DNA of 64,000 nucleotides. Origin: Chrysopilus asiliformis (lineage: Eukaryota > Arthropoda > Insecta > Diptera > Rhagionidae). Under the pieces are notes generated by a model, which saw nothing but the letters and a program-made list of their open reading frames with translations, was not told where the DNA came from and did not search any database. This document shows positions 13,301 to 24,101 of this stretch, piece by piece (positions within the stretch are counted from its first letter, which is position 1; each line of letters begins with the position of its first letter). The stretch spans positions 66,918,682 through 66,982,681 of the forward strand of contig OZ035963.1 in the NCBI GenBank assembly GCA_964034945.1. The letters are read 5' to 3'. The translations under genes and the position numbers were made by a program.

Positions 13301-16300
13301 ATCGAAGCTTTTTGTTGGGAATAATACTGGAAAAGAATCCATTAACAGTTTTTAAGATATTTATTTTAAAAAGGAAATTCTCACCATGCTTGTTTTCGTA
13401 CCAGACCTTAACTAGGCGATCACTTTTTCCGGATGTCGCAAAAAGCGTACCATCCGGACTGAAAGTCATATTATGAACGGGAGTCGCTGTCTGACATGTC
13501 CAAACGCACTCCCATGCGACATCCTCGTCTTTCTCATTTGTAGGTGTCTTTACTTCCCGATCACCACCGATTTCAAATTTAACAACTGTAATTTTTCAGA
13601 TATTAGTATTAAATTTCATTCAAATTTCGAAAAAAAAAGGAAAAAATACCTGGTGGATCTTTATTATCCGATGCCGATAACTTTTCCTTCCACATCTGAA
13701 GCGACATTCCTCCTGTGAGAAGGCGAGTTCCTTCCAAATTCCATGACAATGAAGAAACATGGGAACTGGTCTGAAGCGATCCAGTTTGTACCCATCTATG
13801 GAATTGGTTAAATATTTGTTGAATGCTTTGAGAAAAATTGTCTGAATAAAATAAATTTACTTGTATTCAAGATTATGCGATGGTGACTCTTCATTGTGAA
13901 TTAATGGCGTTGGCTCAAATATGCAAACCTTATCCTCGTAGGCGGCAGCTATTTTTCCAGTATCGGTACTGCAATCTAATGCCGATATCCGAATATAGCT
14001 GTGAACAGCCCCTGGTATTATTTGAACCCGTTCGAATGTGCTGGCAAGTATTACAATATTGCATCCTGCTGCATAGGCCTGAAATTAAATAATTATAGGG
14101 GAATCAAAAGAAACTTATTCAGTTGCATTACATGACTATGAACTATTATTGAAAAAAATCTTTTTTAACCGAATTGTCGACTAGAGAGAAATTTTTGCTC
14201 TTGTTCATGTTCTGGTTTTAAAATTCCGGATAAAGCCAGTTTTTTGAGAATATTTTTCTCCAAAATATAAGAAAAAATGCCTGTTTTATCTGTTCATATT
14301 TGACAAATAGTAAATATTTTTTTATTTACATACATTTTTAAGATAAGAATTCCAAGTTGAAAAATAAACCAATCAGAATGATCGCACTAATAACAGAAAG
14401 GATGACCATGAATTCAAATAGTTAATCTAAGCCCTGAAACGTGGTGTAATGTGAAATTTACAAATTCTGCTCTATGGTCCCCGCGACAAGAATCGCATTA
14501 AAATAGATTAACGCTAAAGCGAAATTAGTCATTTAAGCGATAAGGTTACGAGTATTATAAATATTTGAATAAAAAAAACTTCATTAGAGAAATGGAGCTT
14601 TCATCGGTTACTGACCTATTCGCTTGTTAGGGAAATAAATTGATTAACAGACGAGTTAATGACTTTTTTAGTTGTGGTTAAAATAAATTTGTATTATTTC
14701 AACTTTGCTGATCGATGGACAAAAAACATGGGAGCTTTTACTGTAATATAATACCGGGACAAAATTGAATGGTTTGAAAAATATGACGAAAGATTATGTT
14801 TGTGGGCAGTTCAGTTTAGTTAAAAGATTGTCTCTAAATGAAACCATTTTGTTTTAAAAAAAAATAAGTAATACATTAAAATGCATCCATCTAAAAACCC
14901 AATAGAACTAATAAAAAATAGTAAAAAAATATGAAGTCTCCAGAAGAAAATCTTTCTGGAAAAGACCTCGTTTTGATACAGGAATAAATAAATAAATCGT
15001 CGTCGCTAACTACAAAATACGTCACACCTTCAGGGGAAAGGGAGAGTCAATAATAGTGTAACGTAACGAGGGTATAAAATCCCATACAAAAATTAGCAAA
15101 ACAGCATGACGAGGTGGAGATAAAAGGGGAAAGTAAAACGTCCAGTATATCTATTATGGACAGTCCATAAAAGAATTCCAAATTTTTTTTATTGTTGATT
15201 TCAATTAATTCTAATACTCAATATTTTGAATGAATATAATTTCTCGATTGCTAGCGAAGATAGTACCACAGATTTATCATCACGAAAATATATTAAATTT
15301 TCCATCCAAAAGAAATTTCAGCCATAAGTAAATAAATTTCACTTAAAGCAGAATTCTTATAGCATTCAAATTTATTTACACAAAAAACACCGCAATTATA
15401 AAAAATCATTTCAAGCAATCAATGAAGAATACTCAAAAGACAATTGAGAGCTTATTGAATCAATTGGAAATTTCATGAATCATTTGTGAGATTTGCAGTG
15501 GCAAAACATCAGAGTAGAAAGCATAGATAGAAAATAAGGACATAATCGATTGAAAATGTGATAGTAGTAATATTTATTGTTACTACGCAATAAATTTGTA
15601 CTTTTTAGGGTGTAAAAAATATTTTTTTTACCATGCCCAGCCTATGCTGTCTACCCTCACGCTTCGCCACTGGAAATTTGTCAGTTGATTTAATCAAAAG
15701 TCAAGCAACGTCTTATCTGTAACCAAATTAATCCAAATAGAGAAGGGTGAGCACTGGCGGATAGTTTTTCAATTCGTTTTACTGAAATATTGGCAAGGAA
15801 TTAATCTAAAAAAAATTAGGTCGCTGACTTTCCATTCCATCTTAGAAATGGCATTCTTTTTAATTTGAATCCCATCTTAGATTTCACACCCAATCCCAGC
15901 CCAGTTCACATTGTCTCATTAACCAGGAAAATCTTTTGAAAGCAAAGTGACATCCAACAATGGAAGACCATTTCAGGGATTTTGATTGGATTTTCAATTA
16001 CATAATAATAGCGTAGTCCTGTGCCCTGGAATACGAAAGTCTCTTACATTTATGGCACATGTCCAACTCTGAGTGAATGGAGACCCGGAGGTGTATCCCA
16101 GAAATCAATCAATCGCGTCGCATCAATAATTGATTAGTGTCATCAGAGTTATCGATTTGATTCGTGTGGATTCTGTCAGCAAATTAGAAGCTTCAGAAAC
16201 ATGTCTCGAAATTATTTTCCACCCCATGGTAGTGTGAATCGTTTCTAGATTTCCAGCATTTCATTGTGCTCTAAATAAGACAATGCTAACACAGCACATC

Positions 16301-17089
16301 AACCAAATCTAGTGACACATTTATCACGATTTGGAAGCACACAAAAGCGCTAAGCACTTTAAAGTTATGACTGCTGCCATTTGACATAGAACGAAAAGAG
16401 AGTAGTGGTTGTCTGGCAGCCACCTCTTCTCCCAATTCTCTGCCACAATAGTACCCAAAAACCCCATGAGTCTGGGAGCCCCTCCGCCTCTTGTAATGCG
16501 CGTAAATTGCATTTTCTACGACGCACTTTGTAGTCGAAACACTGTGTCCTTCTTCTACATATTAATCAATTATGCTAACAAGTAGAAAGTTGAAGTGTCA
16601 CCCATTCGCTCGATTGCTTCTTGGCGGTGCGACGAGACAGGGCGGCAGACACATTAAAGAGTTATAAGCCACCGAGCCCCAAAAGTTCGACGGGTCCCAG
16701 CTTAGACTGGAGAACTTCTACAAGACTTACGTCAGCTGAGTCGTCTCTTTAAAGTCAGCTGACTTTACGGGAGGCTTAAATACATATTTGCCACAGCAGT
16801 TACTAGTTTTTTCTTTTAATTTTTTGTTATGTTAAACTCTAAATTAAATGCTAATTAGTTAACAATATCGCAACCTGATTAGTCTGTTTTGTTTACTTAT
16901 TTTATGTAAGAGGAAAAAGAAATATCGCTTTTTATATTGGATCAAATGATATCGGAAAATTGATAGCGGATTGGATTTTTCACTGTGAATTTTCAGGCTT
17001 ACTGTAAATGGAATCCCCTCGACAGAACCAACTGCAAAGCATCGATCTCCTGCATTGCACGCCCCGCTCAATATTTGATGTCGATTCAT
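1321..17089 (-). CDS. Rbcn-3A: Rabconnectin-3 alpha (DmX/DMXL2 family), 18 exons
   Basis: Giant WD40 scaffold, orthologue of vertebrate DMXL1/2 and yeast Rav1. The family helps assemble V-ATPase on endosomes and synaptic vesicles and affects Notch traffic. Exons, high to low: 17003-17089, 13861-14078, 13650-13795, 13385-13585, 7010-13326, 6820-6946, 5527-6588, 5211-5468, 5007-5123, 4669-4938, 4223-4499, 4067-4166, 2249-2518, 2104-2173, 1945-2019, 1746-1879, 1591-1674, 1321-1521. All phases join, giving 3,337 codons, near the usual family length. The start gives MNRHQILSGACNAGDRCF, the typical N-terminus, then N-terminal WD repeats. A Rav1-type helical core lies near residues 1550-2000 (IVWAFHSESEDELL, then LGVGWWLRNYTLLKL). 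C-terminal WD repeats run from about 3061 to the end (LYLTGGQDGSVQLWEW, LFATGSADGDIK). The acidic, serine-rich linkers look disordered. One intron holds a repeat relic. Confidence 0.96.
2519..4066 (-). other. Rbcn-3A intron, 1.5 kb
   Basis: Intron between exons coding GRGASV and VLKHKID. The frame joins without any extra exon. It is AT-rich, with a short tandem repeat near 3484-3519 and no open frame that looks coding. Confidence 0.75.
3484..3519. repeat. Short tandem repeat, unit about 15 bp
   Basis: The unit CACTAATCACCAAAT is present twice, followed by a partial third copy, inside an Rbcn-3A intron. It is low-complexity with no evident function. Confidence 0.7.
6696..6812 (+). repeat. Relic of the dispersed 44-kb/60-kb repeat family
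   Basis: It lies in the 231-bp Rbcn-3A intron between exons 6820-6946 and 5527-6588. The block ACATAAGAAAAG-T-TACAATTGCC and a later block with AGACGAGCCAAGGG match the copies at 44368-45300 (same strand) and 59508-60067 (opposite strand). The middle is deleted relative to those copies. The matching sequence ends within a few bases of the splice donor of the upstream exon. Confidence 0.7.
14079..17002 (-). other. First intron of Rbcn-3A, 2.9 kb
   Basis: Separates the first coding exon from the second. It is mostly AT-rich, with a more GC-balanced stretch at about 16350-16790, close to the first exon, holding paired CAGCTG motifs. No coding exon is needed, since the phases join directly. A 5' enhancer role is plausible but unproven. 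Confidence 0.7.
16731..16766. promoter_or_regulatory. Paired CAGCTG E-boxes, one in a perfect palindrome
   Basis: GTCAGCTGAG at 16731-16740 and the perfect 16-bp palindrome AAAGTCAGCTGACTTT at 16751-16766 place two CAGCTG cores 23 bp apart, about two helical turns. The pair sits 240 bp inside intron 1 of Rbcn-3A, in a locally GC-richer stretch. Class I bHLH dimers bind CAGCTG; use here is inferred. Confidence 0.35.
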
Positions 17090-17840
17090 CACGAGGTTAT
17101 TCAACTACTTATTTGATTATTGTTTTGTTCACTTAATTACATAACTTTAGCACTAAACAAGCTAACTTTACACGGATAGAACCTTTTAAATGGAAGTATC
17201 CCTCAGAAAAAATTCGTCAGCCATATTAAAAGTAAAATTTGACATGTCAAACCTGTGTTGCCAGACTTGCTGGAGTTATAAGCGAGATAATCATAATAAA
17301 TGATAGAAAATGGCAACAGAAATTGTCTTTTTTTAAAAAGTCACACTCTTTTTATTCATTTTGATTCTTTTTTGTCAAATTAAGATCAAAACTTTTATAA
17401 TCGTGGTCGCGTTTATAAATTATTTGGTTTTCAAATTTTCTTACTGCTGGCAATACTTTTGGAAATCGATAAAAATTCGCAAATAAAAAGGCAAGGAAAT
17501 GCTGTACTTTGCGAAAGTGTAACAAATTTCGATTAAAACATTTTTTCAATTTCAAGATATCTGTTAATCTGAGGCGAATTTAAAGGGACATTAAAATTGG
17601 CCTAACTTAGAATAGATTTCCTAAAAACAAATTTTTGATTTGAAAATTACATCATCGAATACCAAATTCCTCGCAATAGCTCAAGTCACAGAAGAATTTC
17701 ATATCTGACAGCAACAACAATGCTGAGAATGACCCAGAAACCATAAAATAGTTCCTTTTGTGATTTAAATAACTCTTTTTTTTGGCTGAAACTAATTTGA
17801 ATGTCGTTTGTTAGTGGTGTAATTGTGATAACAAATCCGA
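17090..17840. promoter_or_regulatory. Divergent promoter region of Rbcn-3A and the GalNAc-transferase
   Basis: 751 bp separate the two start codons, which face away from each other, so both promoters and both 5' UTRs must fit here unless unseen upstream exons exist. I see no convincing TATA box or initiator pair. A perfect 14-bp palindrome TTTGACATGTCAAA lies at 17238-17251. Confidence 0.5.
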
Positions 17841-20800
17841 ATGGCAGCTATACGAAAGCGGATATTTTTAGTAATTTGCGTGGCGATATTGTTGTGGCTG
17901 CTTTTGATGCAATATTTTAATTATAATTCCAAACCCTACTATTCGAACATTACAAATAATATATCGCTTAACAAAAAAGTGAAAGTTGACCAATTGTCAT
18001 TTCAAAGCATCGCCAATGTCAGTAAATTGAATTTGGTATCTGAAGATGCTACGGTCAGCATTAGAAATAGCCATAAAAATACAAAATTTAGTCAATCTTT
18101 GAAACCAGTTTTCCTTCCAGGTTTAGGTAAGAAATCCATTCGACAATATTCAATGTTAAATTCTTCCTCGTGTTTTCTATAATTTGCGGTGCGGTGGAGG
18201 CGGTAGTGCATGTAAATTACGTAGAATTTTAATTAGTAGTCACTAATTCAGTCTAGATTCGAAATGACACTAGTTTTTTTTTGATAATTTGAAACATTTT
18301 AATTGACTATTATGACTATTATCATTAAAAATCATAATCTCAAAAGATTTCTTAACTTGAATTTAAAAGATTAAATAAAGGTTTCAGGTTCGAATATGCA
18401 TTTATCATTTGCAGCTTCCTTCCTATTAACTGGTTGAAGTTCCCTTCTTCGGTAAGAAAATACTTTAAATGAAGATCAACTGCTGCTTTGCTTTTTCTTT
18501 ACAATTTCTTATCTGCTTTGCTTTACTTTGTAACAAGTAATTATTCCATACCTTTAATATTTTCTTTTGGATTTCGTTTTAGATGAGTTTGGATTGGTCA
18601 AAAGTCCTGAGGATCAAATGATGAGGGAAATTGGCTACAAGAAACATGCCTTTAATGTTCTCGTCAGTAGAAATATTGGACTTTTCAGAGATTTACCAGA
18701 CACCAGACACAAAATGTAAATTTAGAGTAAAATTTTTGCATTCAATTTGAAATTGGGAATATTTTTAAGGCACCGACAGTTTGAAAAAAATCGGGGAATT
18801 TCACTAATATTTGTATTTATGACATATCTACATTGTAGTACTAGGTTTCACACTTGAAAAATTAATAATCAAATTAATTTTTTTATGTAATTTCCGTAGA
18901 ATTTTCTTAAAAATTACACGTTTCTTTCATTTTCAATATAATTAGCTATAAGGATCCAAAAAAAAAGTCTATCTTCCAGTATAAACACATTTTCTGTTAC
19001 TATCTTTTATCATTTCAGTTGCACGAAACAGAAATATTCGGCAAAGTTGCAGACCGCATCAGTTATTATGTGTTTTTTTAATGAGCACCCAATCACACTT
19101 TTACGTTCCATAAATTCAGTATTCAAACGAACACCATCACATCTTTTAACTGAAATTATTTTAGTAGATGATTTTAGTGATAGCATAGAATTAAATTCAA
19201 ATTTGACGAGACAATTAGCTGAAATTGATGTCGATGGGAAAATTCATCTCATTCGAAATACAAAACGAGAAGGTCTAATCCGAGCCAGAGTTATTGGGGC
19301 GAGAAGATCCAAAGGCGACGTCCTAATATTCCTTGATAGTCATATAGAAGTTAACATAAATTGGATAGAGCCACTTTTGGATGCTGTTCTAAAAGACAAT
19401 TCAACACTAGCTGTACCTGTTATTGATATTATTAATTCTGATACATTCGTTTATACACCGAGTCCATTAGTTCGAGGAGGTTTCAATTGGGGATTACATT
19501 TTAAGTGGGAAGAATTGCCTGAGGGTAAATTTGCTGTGATTTAAAACAAAAGTCTTATATGAATTTTTAATCATTTTAGGTACTCTTGTGAATGAAACAT
19601 CATTTGCTGGACCATTTCGATCACCAACGATGGCCGGCGGTTTGTTTGCTGTTAATCGAGAGTATTTTCAGCATATCGGAGAATATGATATGGGAATGGA
19701 TATTTGGGGTGGGGAAAATCTAGAGATATCCTTTCGTGTATGGCAATGTGGCGGGTCAATTAAAATTTATCCTTGTTCTCGAGTCGGTCACGTTTTCAGA
19801 AAGCGTCGACCATACGGATCGCCTGATGGCAGCAATACTGTGATGAGAAATTCTTTGCGCTTGGCGCATGTCTGGATGGACAATTTTATGGTAATTAGTC
19901 TCATTAGTATAGATTTGTCTCGGTAGAAGCTTTTTACAATGAAAAAATACAAAATGGAGGGAATTTGGTTTAGTTATTTTGCATTGGTCTTGATTTCTTT
20001 ATTATTCTTTCAGGATTTTTACTTGGTGAATCAAAAAAACGCACAAAAATTTGATTTTGGTGATATTCAAGACAGAATTGATTTGAGAAAGAGATTAAAA
20101 TGCAAACCATTCTCTTGGTACGTTAATCATGTATATCCTGAATTGGAAATACCCGGAAGCAATAAAAATCAATTATCTAAACTAGGGAAATCAAACTTTC
20201 AACCGTGGCATCTAAGGTAATTTTTCATAAAACTCCTTCAACAATTTAGAAAAAAAAAACATTCCATAAATCCAATCAGAAAAACAATTCTTTAGAAAAT
20301 CAATAGTCGACACAAAATTTCTTTAATAGAGTTTAACAATAAATATTTTACAAAAAACTAAAATCCCTAATGCATTATAAAGGAAACGAAAGTACATAAA
20401 CAACTTTTTGATTCGTTTGTCGAACACAACACTTTGCATAGCCGTTGAGGGGAAAAAGCACGGCGGGAAATGGAAGCGTGGCAGTACATTACAATTACGT
20501 CCTTGCATGCGAGTGGAAAATCAATTATGGTATGTCCAAATGCAGATTTGAATAAAATAACCTATGAATTTTTCAAAACTTGTTAGGTACGAGACAGACA
20601 AAGCAGAACTGGTGCTGGGCAAATTATTTTGTTTGGAGGCCTCCCACTCTGAGGGTTACGCTTTCCCCGTCCTTGGCAAATGTCACGAAATGCTCGGTGA
20701 CCAAGAATGGCGACACGTGAAAAGGGTAATTTTAATTTAAAAAATTATGTGAGAAATCAGGGTAATAAGTCATAATGATTATTTTTCATAGAATGAGACT

Positions 20801-20926
20801 CCACTGTATAACGTGGCAACTGGAATGTGCTTGCGGACAGCTAAGTCAACAGTTGGATCTCCTGTGTTCCTTGATTTGTGCTCAAAAGAGAATCTTAATG
20901 CTTGGGATTTGTGGTCAATAGTTTAG
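17841..20926 (+). CDS. Pgant35A: Polypeptide N-acetylgalactosaminyltransferase (Pgant35A/GALNT11-like), 8 exons
   Basis: Golgi type II membrane enzyme that moves GalNAc from UDP-GalNAc to Ser/Thr, starting mucin-type O-glycans. Exons: 17841-18126, 18583-18715, 19019-19524, 19580-19890, 20014-20216, 20383-20529, 20587-20725, 20792-20926; phases join to 619 aa, a normal length. A short cytoplasmic tail precedes a transmembrane anchor at about residues 8-26 and a variable stem. The GT-A domain begins at [12 protein letters not shown]. The metal-binding DSH is D246-S247-H248. The acceptor-side motif [17 protein letters not shown] and VGHVFR (H379) follow. The last three exons form a ricin-type lectin domain (LCIAVEG, LFCLEAS, MCLRT). 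The catalytic residues look intact. The stem-side motif [12 protein letters not shown] with PDTRH fits the GALNT11/Pgant35A group as I remember it. Family membership is firm; the exact orthologue is less so. Confidence 0.93.
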
Positions 20927-21072
20927 ACTGATTATTATTTAAACAAATATATGTTTTATTTTTTTTAAACAACTATTTTGACTATGTGTTTCAATCTCTA
21001 CATTTTATTTAAGCAAACAAGGTGCTTTAAAGATTTTAAGTAAATTTTACTCTTTGAGAGAGCTCATATATC

Positions 21073-21127
21073 TTATATTATTTATTCTGAAAGTTATATT
21101 ATTTATTCTGAAAGTTATATTATTTTT
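21073..21127. repeat. 21-bp tandem repeat, about 2.5 copies
   Basis: Two exact copies of a unit starting TTATATTATTTATTCTG, then a partial third copy, in the convergent 3' region downstream of ppk. Confidence 0.85.
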
Positions 21128-21183
21128 TCTATTCCAAGTACATTGGATAAAGTGGTTCATCTTTGTTTGGCTCTTCGTTTGTC

Positions 21184-21189
21184 TTTATT
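21184..21189 (-). promoter_or_regulatory. Candidate polyadenylation signal of ppk
   Basis: AATAAA on the minus strand, about 60 nt past the stop codon of the pickpocket gene. Confidence 0.45.
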
Positions 21190-21248
21190 CTGAAATAACC
21201 AAAGTTTACTTTATGTTTCTTAAACGGTTCAAAAATAGAGAAGATAAA

Positions 21249-23342
21249 TTACCGATTTTTGTTAATTACTGTCATCCGTTGAGGTTGAATTTTCTGAACA
21301 TTTTTAGTTTTCGTCAATATTTCGTAAAATCTCCAAGTGGAAAAGAAGAAAATTTCGACAAGACTGATTATCGAGCAACCAAGAAATAATCCGAGAATTC
21401 CACCGAAACTAGCTACAAAAATCATTTGAAACGAAAGCAAGAAGTATATTTTTACATAATTTGATGCTATACTTACCAAGAATTTCATACCAGGTTAAAA
21501 CAACATTTTTTTCATACAATGCTGAGGTTGGATTTGCATAATAAATTCGTATCAAACTTATATCCTTCAAATCCTTCATGCCTTTTCTAAAAATATATTG
21601 CACTCAGCACGTTTTTTTTAAATTAAAATTATGTACAATATTCCCCAATTGGTTCGTTCGGATCCGACACTTTGGAGGCTTGCAGATGTTGTTTCAAATT
21701 GATATTGAGTATCTTTACAAAGTGGCAAACAATTTGGGCAACTAAGTGAATCTTCCTGCTCGCGTTCAAAGCCCTTAGCTTCAATTGGAGGACGGTAGGT
21801 ATTCCAAGTAACTAAGAGTTTTGAAAAGGTTTCAAAAAAAATTTCTTGAAAATTAATAAAAAGTATCACATAATGTTGCCACACTTAAAACTCCAAATTT
21901 AAAAAAAGAACGATAAAAAATTTGGTTAACGAATACATGAAAAAGACTATTTTCCCTCGTAGAATGCACTCCATAAATATTCCCCCTACCTTTGTATCTA
22001 TTGAGACATTGTAAATTAACTAAATTACAGTAGATGCGATTTTTCTCTTGAAGATCACTAGGAGCAAAATACGGAAAGCAACTGCATAGAGCCGAAATGC
22101 TTCTTATTTTACACTTGGTCAAACATTCTGGATAACTGTAATGCGTTCCATATTCGCTATTCATTTCGTCAGCAAAATAGCAATCGCGTCTCTCTGGTGC
22201 ATAATCGCGTACTGCGGGTTTGGAAATCAAGGTTTGCACTATTAAATTCATATTCACTTCTTGTTGCGGATTAAGTAAATATTCTGCAAAATTTCCAGTT
22301 GTGCTGTCCGGAAAATTCTTCGAATTGAACACCTGGACCAGAAACCCATTTGTATTACGAGTTTTGTAGAAGTAATCACTGGTAGAGGCATTGACGAGGA
22401 TCTGTAGTCCTTTGGACGAGCCAGTTGCATTTGGTTTGAGCTCATCATCGGTATCCCTAGGAATACGAGCAATCAACTTAATTGTAGCCACTATTTTCAT
22501 TCAGACATTTTAATGTATTTTCCCTACCAATTATCAATTTTCGGTCTAATATAGTTGAACATGCAGCAAAATCCATCTGCCGCCGGATGAAGCTCGAAAA
22601 TTTGCAAACATGGGACATCCTTGCCGTCCCATTGGCATTTTATCAGAACGTCTTCACATTTTGGAGCCAGAAATCTCAATTTATCTTTCATATTGTAAGC
22701 GGAATTTTTGTCATTGTTGTCGTATTTGTCTAAAAATTCCTGGACAAATATTGCGTCCTCTTGATCAATTGGGGAAATATCGAAAATTGCACCGATTGTT
22801 TTCAGCTTTTTTAAAATTAGCTCCTGTGAGTAGCTATTCTTTGTTTTGTTGACTCTAATAAAGGACATTTTTTTAGCATCTTTCATAGCGACTTTTTTTC
22901 ATTTAATTTTAAATTGCTTACAATTCATCTGCAAACAGCGTAACGGCCGCTTTACTAATTTTATTAACGCTACAAATGGCTATAGCTGGAAATGGGACAT
23001 TCCGCAGCGGATATTCCTGCGATTCCAAAGATGTATTTGTTGGATTCTCGGTAAATTGAAACCATGAAAAAATTACTATATAAATAGCAAATGTAATATT
23101 CGACAGTAGTATCACTGCCCAAATAAATCTAAATAAATGGTAAACTTTAAATATTTTAAAAGAATTAATTTTTTTTTATTAAAGTTGAATTACTTTTGGA
23201 TTTTTGTATTCCTTAAATCTAACAGCAATTTAAATCCATGCAGCGTTGTGTAATCAAAGAGTTGAATTAAAGTCAATTCAATTGCTCGCCATACACTTTT
23301 TTTTGGCGGAACTGGGATATTATTTTTATTTGCCGTTTTCAT
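21249..23342 (-). CDS. Pickpocket-family DEG/ENaC sodium channel subunit, 7 exons
   Basis: Amiloride-sensitive sodium channel family; pickpocket subunits act in chemo-, mechano- and osmosensation. Exons, high to low: 23194-23342, 22922-23128, 22528-22854, 21990-22456, 21637-21811, 21477-21586, 21249-21412; phases join to 532 aa, typical for the family. The N-terminal HG motif is LHGFKLLLD. TM1 is at about residues 50-75 (FIWAVILLSNITFAIYIVIF), followed by the FPAIAIC motif. The extracellular domain carries the family cysteines (ERRDCYF, CLTKCKIRSISALCSCFPYF, CPNCLPLC). TM2 follows FGGILGLFLGCSIISLVEI, with the G-x-S selectivity filter as GCS and the conserved SxxE. An in-frame stop precedes the first ATG. 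Introns are 50-180 bp; one donor reads GTACAT, weak but required by phase. I cannot assign a specific ppk number. Nothing suggests a pseudogene. Confidence 0.93.
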
Positions 23343-23722
23343 TTTTTCCAGGACAAACTCACTTTTATGACTAAGACGTTGATTCGTTCATTTCTGGTGA
23401 TAATGCGAACAAGTCCTTTTGAGATGGTATCGCACCTAATCACAGTAATTCCAAGCTGTTTTGCCGGAATAATCAGCACTAAAATCAGGACATTAGCAAG
23501 CGTACTTGCACGCAAACATTAATCGTCTCATAAAAATAATTTTTTGGGTAAAATATCGACCGGATATATCAGAAAATTAAAAAAAATTTATTCAATGGGT
23601 TCTCGTGAGGAAACTTCAAATTTCCGAAACAAATGAAAAATCACTTTAGAAGTTTTTTTTACTGGGTTTTTATTATCGCACAAATTGAATTTTAACATAT
23701 TTTCAGATAGTGTCCAATTTGA
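23343..23722. other. Spacer between the heptad-peptide gene and ppk
   Basis: 380 bp separating two genes on the minus strand. It holds the 3' UTR of the peptide gene and should contain the promoter of the pickpocket gene. No coding signal was seen. Confidence 0.65.
23669..23674 (-). promoter_or_regulatory. Candidate polyadenylation signal of the heptad-peptide gene
   Basis: AATAAA on the minus strand about 50 nt after the stop codon, giving a very short 3' UTR. Confidence 0.5.
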
Positions 23723-24101
23723 TTATTTCATGCGAGGTGGAGACGGCATTCCTCCTGGCGGCGAAGGCATTCCTTCTGGCGGCGACGGCATTCCCCCTGG
23801 AGGCTTGGGCATCATATCAGCTTGTCTGCGAATCTTAAACAAATTTCGTAAGAATGATTTAAATTATGTTAAATTTGTGAATGTAGCAAACCGGACGTAA
23901 AATCAGATTTTTCATTGTTAAAAATATTAAAATAATTTCATTTACTTACTCGATCGAATATAGTTTTCTCCTCCTAAATTAGAAATTCACATTAGAAAAG
24001 TTTTGCGATTTTTATGGTCTTACCTTCTTTATTCCATCTGCAACAGTGGAATAAAATAAAGCGAACAGAATTGTAGCAGCGAAAACAAAATAGAGACGCA
24101 T
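23723..24101 (-). CDS. Small secreted precursor with RIRR site and proline-rich heptad repeats, 3 exons
   Basis: Not recognised as a named family. Exons, high to low: 24024-24101, 23950-23973, 23723-23833 (introns 50 and 116 bp, all GT-AG, phase 0), giving 70 aa. Residues 1-21 are a classic signal peptide (starts MRLYFVFAATILF, ends STVA). A short acidic-basic propeptide ends in R34-I-R-R37, a furin-type R-x-[K/R]-R site. The predicted product is 33 aa, beginning with Gln (possible pyroglutamate), with no cysteine and four units: MPKPPGG, MPSPPEG, MPSPPGG, MPSPPRMK. A TATA box lies at a suitable distance and an AATAAA follows the stop. This layout (signal, dibasic processing, short repeated Pro/Gly peptide) resembles insect antimicrobial or neuropeptide precursors. 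It could also be a cuticle, salivary or reproductive-tract peptide. The gene structure is well supported; the function is inference. Confidence 0.8.
23726..23812 (-). repeat. Four in-frame 21-bp repeats coding heptads
   Basis: Coding repeat of period 21 bp in the last exon of the small precursor. The units translate as M-P-[K/S]-P-P-[G/E]-G, the last one ending RMK-stop. DNA copies differ mainly at third positions and at the K/S and G/E sites, consistent with internal duplication kept under coding constraint. This stretch is far GC-richer than its surroundings. Confidence 0.85.

Larger units (their letters stand above)
20927..21248. other. Convergent spacer between the GalNAc-transferase and ppk
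   Basis: 322 bp between two stop codons, holding both 3' UTRs. It contains a 21-bp tandem repeat and an AATAAA on the minus strand. No clear AATAAA follows the plus-strand stop. Confidence 0.7.

Noticed and set aside
22846..23067. Plus-strand open frame in ppk
   Set aside because: Antisense to the TM1 exon and intron of the pickpocket gene; no independent signal.
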